NCBI GenBank assembly: GCA_902581925.1
Contig: CACHQB010000006.1
Span: forward strand, 1-50,160
DNA length: 50,160 nucleotides
Origin: an uncultured Pelagibacteraceae bacterium
GTDB lineage: Bacteria; Pseudomonadota; Alphaproteobacteria; Pelagibacterales; Pelagibacteraceae
Direction: 5' to 3'
Below, piece by piece: positions 36,303 through 45,145 of this stretch. Made by a program: the position numbers and the translations under genes. Below the pieces are notes generated by a model. It was not told the origin of the DNA and ran no database searches. It worked only from the letters and a program-made list of their open reading frames with translations. Positions within the stretch are counted from its first letter, which is position 1, and each line of letters opens with the position of its first letter.

Positions 36303-37507
36303 TGAAAATTCGTCCAGTTATTTTGTGTGGAGGTGCTGGTACACGACTTTGGCCAAACTCTAAAAATCATCAAGCAAAACAGTTTATTGATTTTGGTAAT
36401 TGGACATTATTAGATAAAACACTTGAGAGAACAAAAGCCTCAATTTACGATGCTCCAATTATAAGCACAAACAAGAAGTATTTAAAAAAAGTTAAGCAGC
36501 ATTTAAGAAAAAACAAAATAAACAAATATAAAATTGTTGTAGAACCCGCAAAAAGAAACACTGCACCAGCTATACTAAGCACAGCTTTAATTAAAGATAT
36601 TCCAGACAATCAACCTTTGATGTTTTTTACGGCTGATCATTTGATTGAAAAAATGAGTATTTTTAACAAGGCAATTAACAAAAATAAATCAAACCTTAAT
36701 GAAGAAAATATATTTGTGTTTGGAATTAAACCTAAGTCTCCAACGAGTGATTATGGATATTTTTTAACTAAAAAAATTAAAGGTAATATCAATAAAGTTA
36801 CTAGATTTATTGAAAAACCTAAAGAAGCCAAAGCAAAACAAATTATAAAGAAAAAAGGTTATTGGAACTCTGGAATGTTTTATCTTCGTAAAGATTCCAT
36901 TATTAATAACTTTAAAAAACTTCAGCCAAAAACATATAGAAATTGTGTGAACGCAGTAAAAAAAGCAAAATATAATTCTAATACTTATTACTTAAATAAA
37001 GCTTCATTTATAAAAGCGACTGCTAAATCTTTTGATTATGCAATTCTTGAAAAAACAAAACAAATTAATGCAATTAAACTAGATATACCTTGGTCAGATC
37101 TTGGAAGTTGGAAAGAAATTCTGAAGATGTATGACAAAAATAAAAACAAATATATAAAGAAGAAGAATATTTTTCATCGTCCATGGGGTAAATATACAAA
37201 CTTATTTGAGGGTAAAGAGTTTCTAATCAAAGAATTGTATGTAAAACCAAAAGGTATATTAAGTTTGCAAAAACATCATCACCGAGCTGAACACTGGTTG
37301 GTTACTCAAGGAAATGCAAAAATTACGCTTAATAAGGATATTATTATTAAAAAACCTGGAGAACATATATTTATACCATTAGAAGCTATTCATAGAGTTC
37401 AAAATTCAGGTAAGAAACCAGTTAAGATTGTTGAAGCTCAAGTAGGTTCAATATTAAAAGAAACTGATATTGTAAGATACCAAGACGTTTACGGTAGAGT
37501 AAAATAA
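36302..37507 (+). CDS. mannose-1-phosphate guanylyltransferase / mannose-6-phosphate isomerase (ManC-type)
   Basis: About 401 aa. The N-terminal nucleotidyltransferase (about 1-270) has VILCGGAGTRLWPNS (GTP-binding), FFTADHLIE, FGIKPKSPTSDYGYF, RFIEKP and YWNSGMFYLRKD. The C-terminal cupin (about 285-401) has RPWGKYTNL, LSLQKHHHRAEHWLVTQG (metal His) and IFIPLEAIHRVQN. It supplies GDP-mannose for surface glycans. It is about 60-70 residues shorter than typical ManC, mostly by loss of loops. I use the ATG at 36302 overlapping the ilvD TGA; TTG at 36299 is possible. No other sugar-nucleotide gene is adjacent. Confidence 0.88.
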   Translation: MKIRPVILCGGAGTRLWPNSKNHQAKQFIDFGNWTLLDKTLERTKASIYDAPIISTNKKYLKKVKQHLRKNKINKYKIVVEPAKRNTAPAILSTALIKDIPDNQPLMFFTADHLIEKMSIFNKAINKNKSNLNEENIFVFGIKPKSPTSDYGYFLTKKIKGNINKVTRFIEKPKEAKAKQIIKKKGYWNSGMFYLRKDSIINNFKKLQPKTYRNCVNAVKKAKYNSNTYYLNKASFIKATAKSFDYAILEKTKQINAIKLDIPWSDLGSWKEILKMYDKNKNKYIKKKNIFHRPWGKYTNLFEGKEFLIKELYVKPKGILSLQKHHHRAEHWLVTQGNAKITLNKDIIIKKPGEHIFIPLEAIHRVQNSGKKPVKIVEAQVGSILKETDIVRYQDVYGRVK

Positions 37508-37514
37508 ATAATTA

Positions 37515-38357
37515 ATGGACACCACAGTCTTTTTTGTAATTCTATTAGCAACTATTATGCATGCCATTTGGAATGCGATGGTTAAACATCATCCAGATAA
37601 GGCTATAGCGGTTCTAGCTATTGTTTTAGGCCACATACCTTTAGCTTTAATTTGTATCTTTTATTTTCCTTTTCCTGGAAAAGAGTCGCTTCCGTATATA
37701 GTTGCCAGCGTATTAGCTCACCAAGGTTATCAATGGTATATGTTAAATTCTTACAAGGTAGGGGACTATACAAATGTTTATCCAATATTTAGAGGCTTTG
37801 GTCCTTTATTGGCTACATTAATCTCCATAATATTTCTTGGGGTTGTATTTAAAATAGCAACACTAGTTTCAATATTATTAATCTGTGCGGGAATAATGTT
37901 TCTTGGATTATTTGGTTCTAAAAATCAAAATCAAATTGAGATCATTAAATACTCATTACTTACTGGATCATTTATAGGTCTCTATTCGTTGATTGATGGA
38001 TATGGGGCACGAGTAAGTGTATCAGCAATATCTTATATAAGTTTTTCCTTTTTATTTAGTGCTTTAGTTTTTCCTATAATTTTAAAACTAAATAAACATG
38101 AGAATATTTTTTCTAAGGTTTTTAAAGATGCAAAAATGATATTTTGGGTAGGAGGATCTATATCTTTTATTATTTACGTAATTGTTGTTTGGGGTTTCAC
38201 AAAAGCGCCAATTCCTCTAGTCGCAGCTCTTAGGGAAACGAGTATTTTTTTCTCAATATTTATTGGTTATTTCTTCTTAAAAGAAACTATCAATCTTAAA
38301 AAAATTATATCGATTGTACTTATAGTTATTGGGGTAATTGGGATTAAGCTATTTTAA
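37515..38357 (+). CDS. EamA-family (DMT superfamily) transporter
   Basis: 280 aa with about ten hydrophobic helices in two repeats, typical of drug/metabolite transporters: FVILLATIMHAIWNAMVKHHPDKA at the start, YQWYMLNSYKVGDYTNVYPIFRG in the first half, GLYSLIDGYGARVSV opening the second, and FTKAPIPLVAALRETSIFFSIFIGYFFLKE near the end. The substrate cannot be read from sequence; relatives export or import small metabolites and amino acids. Eight bases after the mannose-1-P guanylyltransferase stop, so likely in one transcript with valS-ilvD. Its 3' end overlaps the convergent small gene by four bases. Confidence 0.85.
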   Translation: MDTTVFFVILLATIMHAIWNAMVKHHPDKAIAVLAIVLGHIPLALICIFYFPFPGKESLPYIVASVLAHQGYQWYMLNSYKVGDYTNVYPIFRGFGPLLATLISIIFLGVVFKIATLVSILLICAGIMFLGLFGSKNQNQIEIIKYSLLTGSFIGLYSLIDGYGARVSVSAISYISFSFLFSALVFPIILKLNKHENIFSKVFKDAKMIFWVGGSISFIIYVIVVWGFTKAPIPLVAALRETSIFFSIFIGYFFLKETINLKKIISIVLIVIGVIGIKLF

Positions 38358-38539
38358 ATATAATTGAATAATTTTAGAATAATTATTGTATTCAAAAGCA
38401 ATAACATTATCGGAACAATAGTTCTTATTAGTTCCATAATATGATTTACTCTATCAAGTTTTCTCTCCAATTTTCTAATTGGACTCATGTTGTTCCACTC
38501 TTTTTTAGTAAAACCGTATTTATTTTGATTGTTTTTCAT
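38354..38539 (-). CDS. small hypothetical membrane protein
   Basis: 61 aa from the ATG at 38537-38539 (a TTG at 38578 would give 74). A hydrophilic, basic N-terminal half (YGFTKKEWNNMSPIRKLERKLDRVNHI) is followed by one C-terminal membrane helix (about 38-58, LIRTIVPIMLLLLNTIIILKLF). No family recognised and no clear Shine-Dalgarno. It fills the space between the EamA gene (4-base overlap at 3' ends) and phoR (divergent). The plausible one-helix topology argues for a real gene, but the short length leaves doubt. Confidence 0.5.
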   Translation of the reverse strand: MKNNQNKYGFTKKEWNNMSPIRKLERKLDRVNHIMELIRTIVPIMLLLLNTIIILKLFNYI

Positions 38540-38623
38540 GACAGAGGAATGTTTTAATGATTTTTTATAAAAAATCAAATTTTTGATTATTTACTAATAG
38601 TATTTACGTAATACTATAATTTT

Positions 38624-39781
38624 ATGGAACTTTTATTAATAATTTTAGTTTTAATCATTGTCATATTAACATTTTTATTATTAAAAAAAGAAAGAGTATT
38701 TGGAATTAATACTCAAGATAATTCTGAAAAAGATAAGGTAAAAATTATTGAAAGCAAAGATTATAGAAAGAATTTATATGATTTGTTAAATTACATTCCT
38801 GAAGCTGTATTAATTTTAGATAAAAGTAAAAAAATAATTTTTAGTAACAATTCCTCAAATAAACTTTTTCAAATTAAATTAAATGAAAATATAAGTGGGT
38901 TTTTACGTAATCCAGATCTTTTAAATTCTATTGATAAAGCTTTTAAAGGCACAAATGTTACAGATTTAGAAATTGAAGTTAGAAGCCAAGCAACTCAAAG
39001 ATTAAATATAACTGCATATTTAGATCATAATAAAATTTTTTTTGATGAACAATCATGTGTTTTATTAATTAGAGATTTAACTGAATTTCACAAATTTCAA
39101 CAATTGAAATCTGATTTTGTAGCAAATGTTTCTCATGAACTTAGAACACCATTGCAGTCAATTAAAATGGGCCTTGAAACCTTTGATAATAACACAGAAT
39201 TAAAAAACAATTCCGAAATGACTGATTTATTACCTGTGATGATATCTCAATCAGAAAGAATGGAAAATTTAATAAGAGATTTATTATCATTATCAAAAAT
39301 TGAGCTTCAAGAACACATAAGACCAACTCATGAAATAGATTTAATAGAATTATTAGACTACGTAATTAAAACATATGAAAAAATAATTAGTAAAAATAAT
39401 ATTCAAATTAAATTTGATAAAATTGAAAATTTTAAAATAATTGGTGACAGAGATAAATTAATTGAAATTTTCACAAACCTTATAGACAACTCAATTAAAT
39501 ATAGTGACAAAAACAAAGAAATTATAATTTCTACAAAAAAAGATGGTGAATTTAATATTGTTTCAATAGCAGATCAGGGAATAGGTATACCAAAGGAATC
39601 TTTGCATAGAATCACTGAGAGATTTTTTACAGTAGATCCCAGCAAAAGTCGTAGTGTTGGAGGAACTGGTCTTGGTTTAGCTATTGTTAAACATTTAGTT
39701 TCACAACATAGAGCTGAAATGGATATTAATAGTGTAGAAAATCAAGGAACAACAATAGATATCAAATTCAACTCTCTATAA
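38624..39781 (+). CDS. phoR: phosphate regulon sensor histidine kinase PhoR
   Basis: 385 aa: one N-terminal membrane helix (about 2-20), a linker, a PAS domain (about 48-155, LYDLLNYIPEAVLILDKSKKIIFSN) and the kinase core. Phospho-acceptor His171 is in NVSHELRTPLQSIKMGLETF. N box FTNLIDNSIKYS, G1 ADQGIGIP, F region ERFFTVDPSKSRSVGG and G2 GTGLGLAIVKHL are all intact. The single membrane helix and lack of a periplasmic sensor domain match PhoR, which senses phosphate through PstSCAB and PhoU. Placed at the head of the pst-pho cluster, 84 bases or so before pstS, with a Pho-box-like site between. Confidence 0.9.
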   Translation: MELLLIILVLIIVILTFLLLKKERVFGINTQDNSEKDKVKIIESKDYRKNLYDLLNYIPEAVLILDKSKKIIFSNNSSNKLFQIKLNENISGFLRNPDLLNSIDKAFKGTNVTDLEIEVRSQATQRLNITAYLDHNKIFFDEQSCVLLIRDLTEFHKFQQLKSDFVANVSHELRTPLQSIKMGLETFDNNTELKNNSEMTDLLPVMISQSERMENLIRDLLSLSKIELQEHIRPTHEIDLIELLDYVIKTYEKIISKNNIQIKFDKIENFKIIGDRDKLIEIFTNLIDNSIKYSDKNKEIIISTKKDGEFNIVSIADQGIGIPKESLHRITERFFTVDPSKSRSVGGTGLGLAIVKHLVSQHRAEMDINSVENQGTTIDIKFNSL

Positions 39782-39801
39782 TACAACTAAAAAGTTAGTG
39801 G

Positions 39802-39835
39802 TTGTAACAAAAGTTTAACCTTCCTTTAATAAAAT
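39802..39835 (+). promoter_or_regulatory. Pho-box promoter of pstS
   Basis: TTGTAAC (39802-39808), AAAA, GTTTAAC (39813-39819), with a third weaker 7-mer CTTTAAT in phase at 39824-39830. A -10-like TAAAAT at 39830-39835 begins 10 bases after the second repeat. The 11-base periodicity and the 10-base distance to the -10 match PhoB-activated promoters. Transcription would start near 39842, about 45 bases before the pstS ATG. Confidence 0.72.
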
Positions 39836-39886
39836 ATTTAAGAATCAAATCTATTTAGTTCGCATATGAATCTAATAAGGAGAATT

Positions 39887-40915
39887 ATGAATAAAATAAT
39901 AAGCATAATATTTGGATTTCTTTTAGTATTAAGTTTTACAACAAATAGTTACTCAAGAGACCAAATCAAAATCGTAGGGTCGTCAACCGTTTACCCTTAT
40001 GCAACAGTGGTTGCTGAAAAATTTGGAAAAAGTGGAAAATTTAAAACTCCTGTTATTGAAAGTACAGGTACTGGTGGTGGAATGAAATTATTCTGCGCTG
40101 GAGTTGGTGTAAATCATCCAGATGTAACAAATGCTTCAAGAGCAATTAAGCCAAAAGAAAAAGCATTATGTGAAAAAAATGGAGTTTCTGAAATTATTGA
40201 AATAGTAGTAGGTAACGATGGAATTTCATTTGCACATGCAGTGAGTGCTCCAGATGCAGATTTTACAAAAGAGCAATTATGGAGAGCTTTAGCTGCTAAA
40301 GTTGATGTCGATGGCAAACTTGTTGAAAATCCATACAAAAAATGGAGTGATATAGATGCAAGTCTTCCAAACAAAAAAATTGAAATTTTAATAGCGCCCC
40401 CAACATCAGGAACTAGAGATGCGTGGAATTCTTTAGTTATGGGTAAAGGATGCACTAAAACTGCAAAATCACTTTATGAGGCTGCAGGTAAAAAAGCAAA
40501 AAAAGAATGTGCTAAAATGAGAGAAGATGGTTATGCAGTTGAAGCTGGTGAAAATGACACTTTAATTGTTCAAAAACTAACTTCAAACCCAGATGCTTAT
40601 GGTTTCTTCGGTTATAGTTATCTAGTTGCTAATAAAGATAAGGTTAAAGCTGCTTCAATTGAAGGTGTGCAACCATCTTTAGAAGGTATTCAAGATTATT
40701 CTTATCCAATTGCTAGACCATTATTCTTTTACGTTAAAAAAGCTCATATTGGTGTAATTCCAGGTATTGAGGAATATTTAAAAGAATTTACCTCTAAAAA
40801 ATCTATGGGTAACAGAGGTTATTTAGCAAAAATTGGATTAGTTCCATTAGCTTCTGATAAGTACAAGGTTACTAGAACTGCAGCTTTGGATCTAAATACA
40901 ATTAAGATTAAATAA
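39887..40915 (+). CDS. pstS: phosphate ABC transporter, periplasmic phosphate-binding protein PstS
   Basis: About 342 aa. I chose the ATG at 39887, which has AAGGAG at 39877-39882, rather than the in-frame ATG at 39866. Signal peptide about 1-22 (IISIIFGFLLVLSFTTNSYS). The mature protein has the phosphate-site patterns IVGSSTVYPYATVVAEKFG, ESTGTGGGMKLFCAG, NASRAIKPKEK, VGNDGISFAHAV and PPTSGTRDAWNSLV. It delivers phosphate to PstCA and, as known for the family, binds arsenate to a lesser degree. It is followed directly by a strong terminator, and pstC has its own Pho box. Confidence 0.95.
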   Translation: MNKIISIIFGFLLVLSFTTNSYSRDQIKIVGSSTVYPYATVVAEKFGKSGKFKTPVIESTGTGGGMKLFCAGVGVNHPDVTNASRAIKPKEKALCEKNGVSEIIEIVVGNDGISFAHAVSAPDADFTKEQLWRALAAKVDVDGKLVENPYKKWSDIDASLPNKKIEILIAPPTSGTRDAWNSLVMGKGCTKTAKSLYEAAGKKAKKECAKMREDGYAVEAGENDTLIVQKLTSNPDAYGFFGYSYLVANKDKVKAASIEGVQPSLEGIQDYSYPIARPLFFYVKKAHIGVIPGIEEYLKEFTSKKSMGNRGYLAKIGLVPLASDKYKVTRTAALDLNTIKIK

Positions 40916-40931
40916 ATTAAAACTTATCCCC

Positions 40932-40965
40932 AAAAAAAGGCCAGTATTTACTGGCCTTTTTTTTT
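40932..40965 (+). terminator. intrinsic terminator after pstS
   Basis: GGCCAGTA and TACTGGCC (within 40939-40956) form a near-continuous perfect stem, flanked by seven A before and nine T after. It begins 17 bases after the pstS stop and separates pstS from pstCAB-phoUB. The flanking A and T runs would make it act on both strands. Confidence 0.9.
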
Positions 40966-40985
40966 ATTTCAATCAAGGCTTTAAT

Positions 40986-41019
40986 TTGTAACAAAATTGT
41001 AACATTTAAAAGATATCAA
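40986..41019 (+). promoter_or_regulatory. Pho-box promoter of pstCAB-phoU-phoB
   Basis: Perfect direct repeat TTGTAAC (40986-40992), AAAA, TTGTAAC (40997-41003). Exactly 10 bases further lies the -10-like TATCAA (41014-41019). Transcription would start near 41026, giving a leader of only a few bases before the pstC ATG at 41029. This is the clearest of three Pho-box-like sites in the window. Confidence 0.8.
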
Positions 41020-41028
41020 TCTGTGCGA

Positions 41029-42432
41029 ATGAATTTCGTATTAATCTTTTTAATAACAATATTTTCATTATCATTATTTTTCTACGGTAGATCAAAAACT
41101 AAAAGTATTTCAATTGAAAAAAATATAAAATTAAATGCTCTTCCAAAATTTTATGGGTATTATTTAGTTCTATGGTGTTCGATACCTTCATTGGTATTTC
41201 TTTTAATTTGGACACTATTTGAACCAGTAATTATTAAATCAATTATTATTGAAACTGCTGCTAATCAAGGAGCTATTTTTAATGATAAAAATGAAGCTAA
41301 CTTAATTTATGAAAAAATTAAAGCTATATATGCTGGAACTTATTTTGGAGATATAGACACTATTTTAAAAGAAAGCGCGCTTTCCTACGCAAAATTTATA
41401 AATCTTTTTACTAATTCAAAAATAGTATTAATTTTTGCTATTGTTATTGCATCAGTAATTTATTCGTTAAAAAAAATAAAAAATAATAATAAAGCAAGAG
41501 ACGATGTTGAAGTTATTTTAAAAGGATTATTATTTGCATCATCATTAATTGCAATTTTAACAACTTTAGGAATAATATTTTCTCTTTTATTTGAAAGTAT
41601 AAAGTTCTTTTCAGTAATAAATATATTTGACTATTTATTCGGCACCAATTGGAGTCCTCAAAGAGCATTCGTAAGAGATGCATCTGCAATTACAGCAGAG
41701 GAATATGATGAATTAAAAGATGCATTTGGCTTTATTCCATTAATAGCCGGCACTTCCTTTATTGCTTTTATCGCAATGCTAGTTGCTGTCCCAATTGGAC
41801 TGTTTTCTGGAATTTATATGGCCGAATATGCATCAGTAAAAATTAGAAGAATTTCAAAACCAATTATTGAAATCTTAGCTGGTATACCAACAGTAGTTTA
41901 TGGATTTTTTGCAGCTTTAACAGTTGGACCCTTCTTTAGACAAATTGGAGAAAATTTAGGATTAACTGTTTCATCAGAGAGTGCTTTAGCTGCTGGATTA
42001 ATTATGGGTATAATGATTATTCCTTATGTCTCTTCATTATCAGATGATGTAATAAACTCTGTTCCTCAATCATTAAGAGATGGATCATATGCGGTAGGAG
42101 CTACTAAATCAGAAACGATAAAAAAAGTAGTTATACCTGCAGCACTTCCTGGAATTATTGGTTCTGTTTTGTTAGCAGTCTCGAGAGCTATAGGAGAAAC
42201 CATGATAGTTGTGATGGCAGCTGGTCTTGCAGCAAATCTAACAATTAATCCTTTAGAGTCTACAACAACTATAACCACACAAATAGTAATGATCTTAGTT
42301 GGTGACCAAGAGTTTGATAGTCCAAAAACTCAATCTGCTTTTGCTTTAGGTTTAACATTATTTATAGCCACACTTGTTCTTAATTATATAGCTCAAAGAG
42401 CAGTTAAAAAATATCGTGAGAAATATGACTAA
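41029..42432 (+). CDS. pstC: phosphate ABC transporter permease PstC
   Basis: About 467 aa. Long N-terminal region with helices (about 1-20, 40-62, 125-145) before the transport domain beginning near residue 165; such extended PstC forms are usual in Alphaproteobacteria. Transport domain landmarks: FIPLIAGTSFIAFIAMLVAVPIG, GIYMAEYASVKIRRISKP, LAGIPTVVYGFFAALTVGP and the EAA-like loop VPQSLRDGSYAVGATKSETIKKVVIPAALPG. I prefer the ATG at 41029; a GTG two codons upstream is possible. It overlaps pstA by a few bases. Confidence 0.92.
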   Translation: MNFVLIFLITIFSLSLFFYGRSKTKSISIEKNIKLNALPKFYGYYLVLWCSIPSLVFLLIWTLFEPVIIKSIIIETAANQGAIFNDKNEANLIYEKIKAIYAGTYFGDIDTILKESALSYAKFINLFTNSKIVLIFAIVIASVIYSLKKIKNNNKARDDVEVILKGLLFASSLIAILTTLGIIFSLLFESIKFFSVINIFDYLFGTNWSPQRAFVRDASAITAEEYDELKDAFGFIPLIAGTSFIAFIAMLVAVPIGLFSGIYMAEYASVKIRRISKPIIEILAGIPTVVYGFFAALTVGPFFRQIGENLGLTVSSESALAAGLIMGIMIIPYVSSLSDDVINSVPQSLRDGSYAVGATKSETIKKVVIPAALPGIIGSVLLAVSRAIGETMIVVMAAGLAANLTINPLESTTTITTQIVMILVGDQEFDSPKTQSAFALGLTLFIATLVLNYIAQRAVKKYREKYD

Positions 42433-43687
42433 AGAAGAAAGATTAAAAAAAAGACATAGTGCTGAAAAAAGATTTAGGTTTTATGGTCTAGCATCAATTT
42501 TTGTTGCATTATTATTTGTATTAATCTTAGTGCATAATATTTTTTCAAAAGGTAGCTCAGCATTTATGAAAACGGCTATAAATGTAGAAGTTTTCTTCGA
42601 TCAGGAATTATTAGAAATTAAAAATGACGCCTCTGATGATGAAATTTTAGAAGCCGATTTTTTTGATATCACCATAGAAAGTTTAATAAAAGTGTATCCA
42701 GCAAAAAATGTTGAAGAGGAAGATGCTATTATTGAACTTTTTACAACAGATGCAGAAATTGAAATTAAGAGAGCATTTTTAGAAAATAATAATTTAATAG
42801 GAAAAAAAATTAATTTAGAAATCACAGCTTCTGATGATATTGATCAATTACATAAGGGAAATTATCCAAGAGATATACCTGAAGATAGAAGAAGAATTTC
42901 TGACTTCCAATTAGTAATTTACGATAACTTAGTTGAAAATCAAAAAATTGTAAAAAATTTTAATAATTATTTTTTCAAAAATGGAGACTCTCGGGATCCT
43001 GAGCTTGCTGGTATAGGTGGTGCTCTAATCGGATCATTCTATAGCATAATTATTTGTTTATTATTAGCATTTCCAGTTGCAGTATTAGCCTCGATTTACT
43101 TAGAAGAGTTTGCACCAAAAAATAAAATTACTGATTTTATTGAAATAAATATAAATAACTTAGCTGCTGTACCTTCAATTGTTTATGGTTTATTGGCTCT
43201 CCAAATACTTCTAGCTACAATTCAATTACCAAGATCCACACCGTTAGTAGCAGGTATTACTTTGGCGCTTATGACCCTGCCCAGAATAATTATTCCTTGT
43301 AGAGCTTCTTTGAAGGCAGTACCACCATCAATAAGAGAAGGTGCTTTAGCAGTAGGTGCTTCTAAATTTCAATCTGTTTTTCATCATGTAGTTCCATTAG
43401 CATTACCTGGCACTTTGTCAGGTACTATTATTGGATTAGCACAGGCTTTAGGAGAAACGGCCCCATTAATTTTAATAGGAATGGTAGCTTTTGTTGTTGA
43501 TATTCCATCAACGCCAATTGATCCTTCTTCTTCTTTACCTGTACAAGTATATTTATGGTCAGAGTCTGCTGAAAGAGGATTTGTTGAAAAAACCTCAGCA
43601 ACAATAATGATGTTGTTAAGTTTTTTAATTGTAATGAATTTCTTAGCAGTATACTTAAGACAAAAGTTTGAAAAGAGATGGAATTAA
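42425..43687 (+). CDS. pstA: phosphate ABC transporter permease PstA
   Basis: About 420 aa. One N-terminal helix (about 19-42) is followed by an acidic extracytoplasmic domain of about 150 residues ([17 protein letters not shown] and so on), then the permease core from [21 protein letters not shown]. Core motifs: [58 protein letters not shown] and [24 protein letters not shown]. The inserted periplasmic domain occurs in many proteobacterial PstA proteins. The ATG at 42425 is preferred to the GTG at 42416. The stop overlaps the pstB start. Confidence 0.92.
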   Translation: MTKEERLKKRHSAEKRFRFYGLASIFVALLFVLILVHNIFSKGSSAFMKTAINVEVFFDQELLEIKNDASDDEILEADFFDITIESLIKVYPAKNVEEEDAIIELFTTDAEIEIKRAFLENNNLIGKKINLEITASDDIDQLHKGNYPRDIPEDRRRISDFQLVIYDNLVENQKIVKNFNNYFFKNGDSRDPELAGIGGALIGSFYSIIICLLLAFPVAVLASIYLEEFAPKNKITDFIEININNLAAVPSIVYGLLALQILLATIQLPRSTPLVAGITLALMTLPRIIIPCRASLKAVPPSIREGALAVGASKFQSVFHHVVPLALPGTLSGTIIGLAQALGETAPLILIGMVAFVVDIPSTPIDPSSSLPVQVYLWSESAERGFVEKTSATIMMLLSFLIVMNFLAVYLRQKFEKRWN

Positions 43688-44448
43688 TGAACGAAATTAA
43701 AATAAAATCAAAAAATCTAAATGTTTATTATGGTGAAAAACAAGCTTTATTCGACGTAAATTTGGATTTAAACGAAAAAGAAGTCACAGCTTTAATTGGT
43801 CCATCTGGATGTGGGAAATCTACTTTCATCAGATGTATTAACCGCATGAACGATGTAATCGATATTTGCAAAGTGTCTGGAAACATTGAAATAGACGGTG
43901 TTGAAATCAATGACAAAAATTTAGATGTAGTATCTTTAAGAGAAAGGGTAGGAATGGTTTTTCAAAAACCAAACCCATTCCCAAAAAGCATATATGATAA
44001 TATTTCTTATGGTCCAAAAATTCATGGAAAAGGTGAAACTAAAAGTGAATTAGATGAAATTGTAGAAAATAGTCTTAAGAAAGCTGCATTGTGGGAAGAA
44101 GTTAAAGATAGACTTGATGAGCCAGGTACAGGTCTATCAGGTGGTCAACAACAACGTCTTTGTATTGCAAGAGCAATTTCTGTTAATCCTGAAGTTATAT
44201 TAATGGACGAACCTTGTTCTGCCTTAGATCCTATTGCTACGGCAAAAATTGAAGAATTAATTGATGAACTAAAAAAAACTTACACTATTGTAATTGTGAC
44301 GCATTCAATGGCACAAGCAGTTAGAGTTTCGCAGAAAACAGGGTTTTTTCATCTTGGTAAATTAATAGAGGTAGGCAAAACAGAGAAAATTTTTAAAAAT
44401 CCTGACAATAAAATGACACAAGACTATATTACAGGTAGGTTTGGATAA
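43687..44448 (+). CDS. pstB: phosphate ABC transporter ATPase PstB
   Basis: About 253 aa ABC ATPase. Walker [16 protein letters not shown]-loop [18 protein letters not shown] (PstB-specific KPNPFP), signature [15 protein letters not shown], Walker [23 protein letters not shown] and H-switch [14 protein letters not shown] prefer the ATG at 43687 overlapping the pstA TAA as TAATG; the in-frame ATG at 43678 is an alternative. phoU follows after three bases. Confidence 0.95.
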   Translation: MNEIKIKSKNLNVYYGEKQALFDVNLDLNEKEVTALIGPSGCGKSTFIRCINRMNDVIDICKVSGNIEIDGVEINDKNLDVVSLRERVGMVFQKPNPFPKSIYDNISYGPKIHGKGETKSELDEIVENSLKKAALWEEVKDRLDEPGTGLSGGQQQRLCIARAISVNPEVILMDEPCSALDPIATAKIEELIDELKKTYTIVIVTHSMAQAVRVSQKTGFFHLGKLIEVGKTEKIFKNPDNKMTQDYITGRFG

Positions 44449-44451
44449 ATT

Positions 44452-45144
44452 ATGAGTAATGAACACACAGTAAAATCTTATGAAGAAGAATTAAGGTACT
44501 TAATAGACTCTGTCATAAAAATGGGAAGTCTAACCGAGTCTCAATTAGTTGATTCAATGGATGCGGTAATTAAAGTTGATAAAGATTCAATTGATAAAAT
44601 TATTAAAAGTGATGATGAAATAAATAAATTCAGATCTAAAATTGATACTCAAATAATGACATTGTTAGTAAAGAGAGCACCAATGGCAATTGATTTAAGA
44701 GAAACAATCAGCTCATTAAAAATATCTCAAGATTTAGAAAGAATTGGAGATTTATCTAAAAGTAATGCAAAAAAAGTCAAACCCCTTCCATTAGATTTAC
44801 CTGAGGAACTTTTAGGTAATTTAAAAAGACTTGGTGATTTAGTTATAAAGCAGTTAAATGATGTCCTCGATAGCTATGTTAACAAAAATTATGATAAAGC
44901 AAAAGAAGTATGGGAAAAAGACGAACAAGTAGATGACCTTACATATATTGCTATGGAAAGTGTAATTGATTTTCTTTCTAAAGATAAAAAGAATTTAGAT
45001 TTTTCAACACATTTGATTTTTGCAACAAAAAATCTTGAAAGAGCAGGTGATCATATAACAAATATTGCCGAGTCAATATGTTTTTTAATTAAAGGTGAAT
45101 ATTTAAAAGGAAGCAGACCTAAAGGAAAAGTTATTCAACAATAA
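44452..45144 (+). CDS. phoU: phosphate signalling protein PhoU
   Basis: 230 aa, all-helical with two PhoU repeats: YLIDSVIKMGSLTESQLVDSMDAVIKVD in repeat 1 with the metal-site-like SQDLERIGDLSKSNAK, and LGDLVIKQLNDVLDSYVNKNYDKA in repeat 2 with TKNLERAGDHITNIAESICF. The E/DxxxD cluster motifs (ERIGD, ERAGDH) are intact. PhoU connects PstB to PhoR and keeps PhoB inactive when phosphate is plentiful. It precedes phoB by one base. Confidence 0.94.
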   Translation: MSNEHTVKSYEEELRYLIDSVIKMGSLTESQLVDSMDAVIKVDKDSIDKIIKSDDEINKFRSKIDTQIMTLLVKRAPMAIDLRETISSLKISQDLERIGDLSKSNAKKVKPLPLDLPEELLGNLKRLGDLVIKQLNDVLDSYVNKNYDKAKEVWEKDEQVDDLTYIAMESVIDFLSKDKKNLDFSTHLIFATKNLERAGDHITNIAESICFLIKGEYLKGSRPKGKVIQQ

Positions 45145-45145
45145 A

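Noticed and set aside
38588-38620. Possible third pho-type promoter before phoR: two TATTTAC words and a perfect TATAAT.
   Set aside because: The words are 13 rather than 11 bases apart, and the TATAAT ends 3 bases before the ATG, so transcription would begin inside the gene. Not accepted as a promoter for phoR.
40114-40455. 113-codon open frame opposite pstS.
   Set aside because: Shadow of the pstS coding frame, with no motif.
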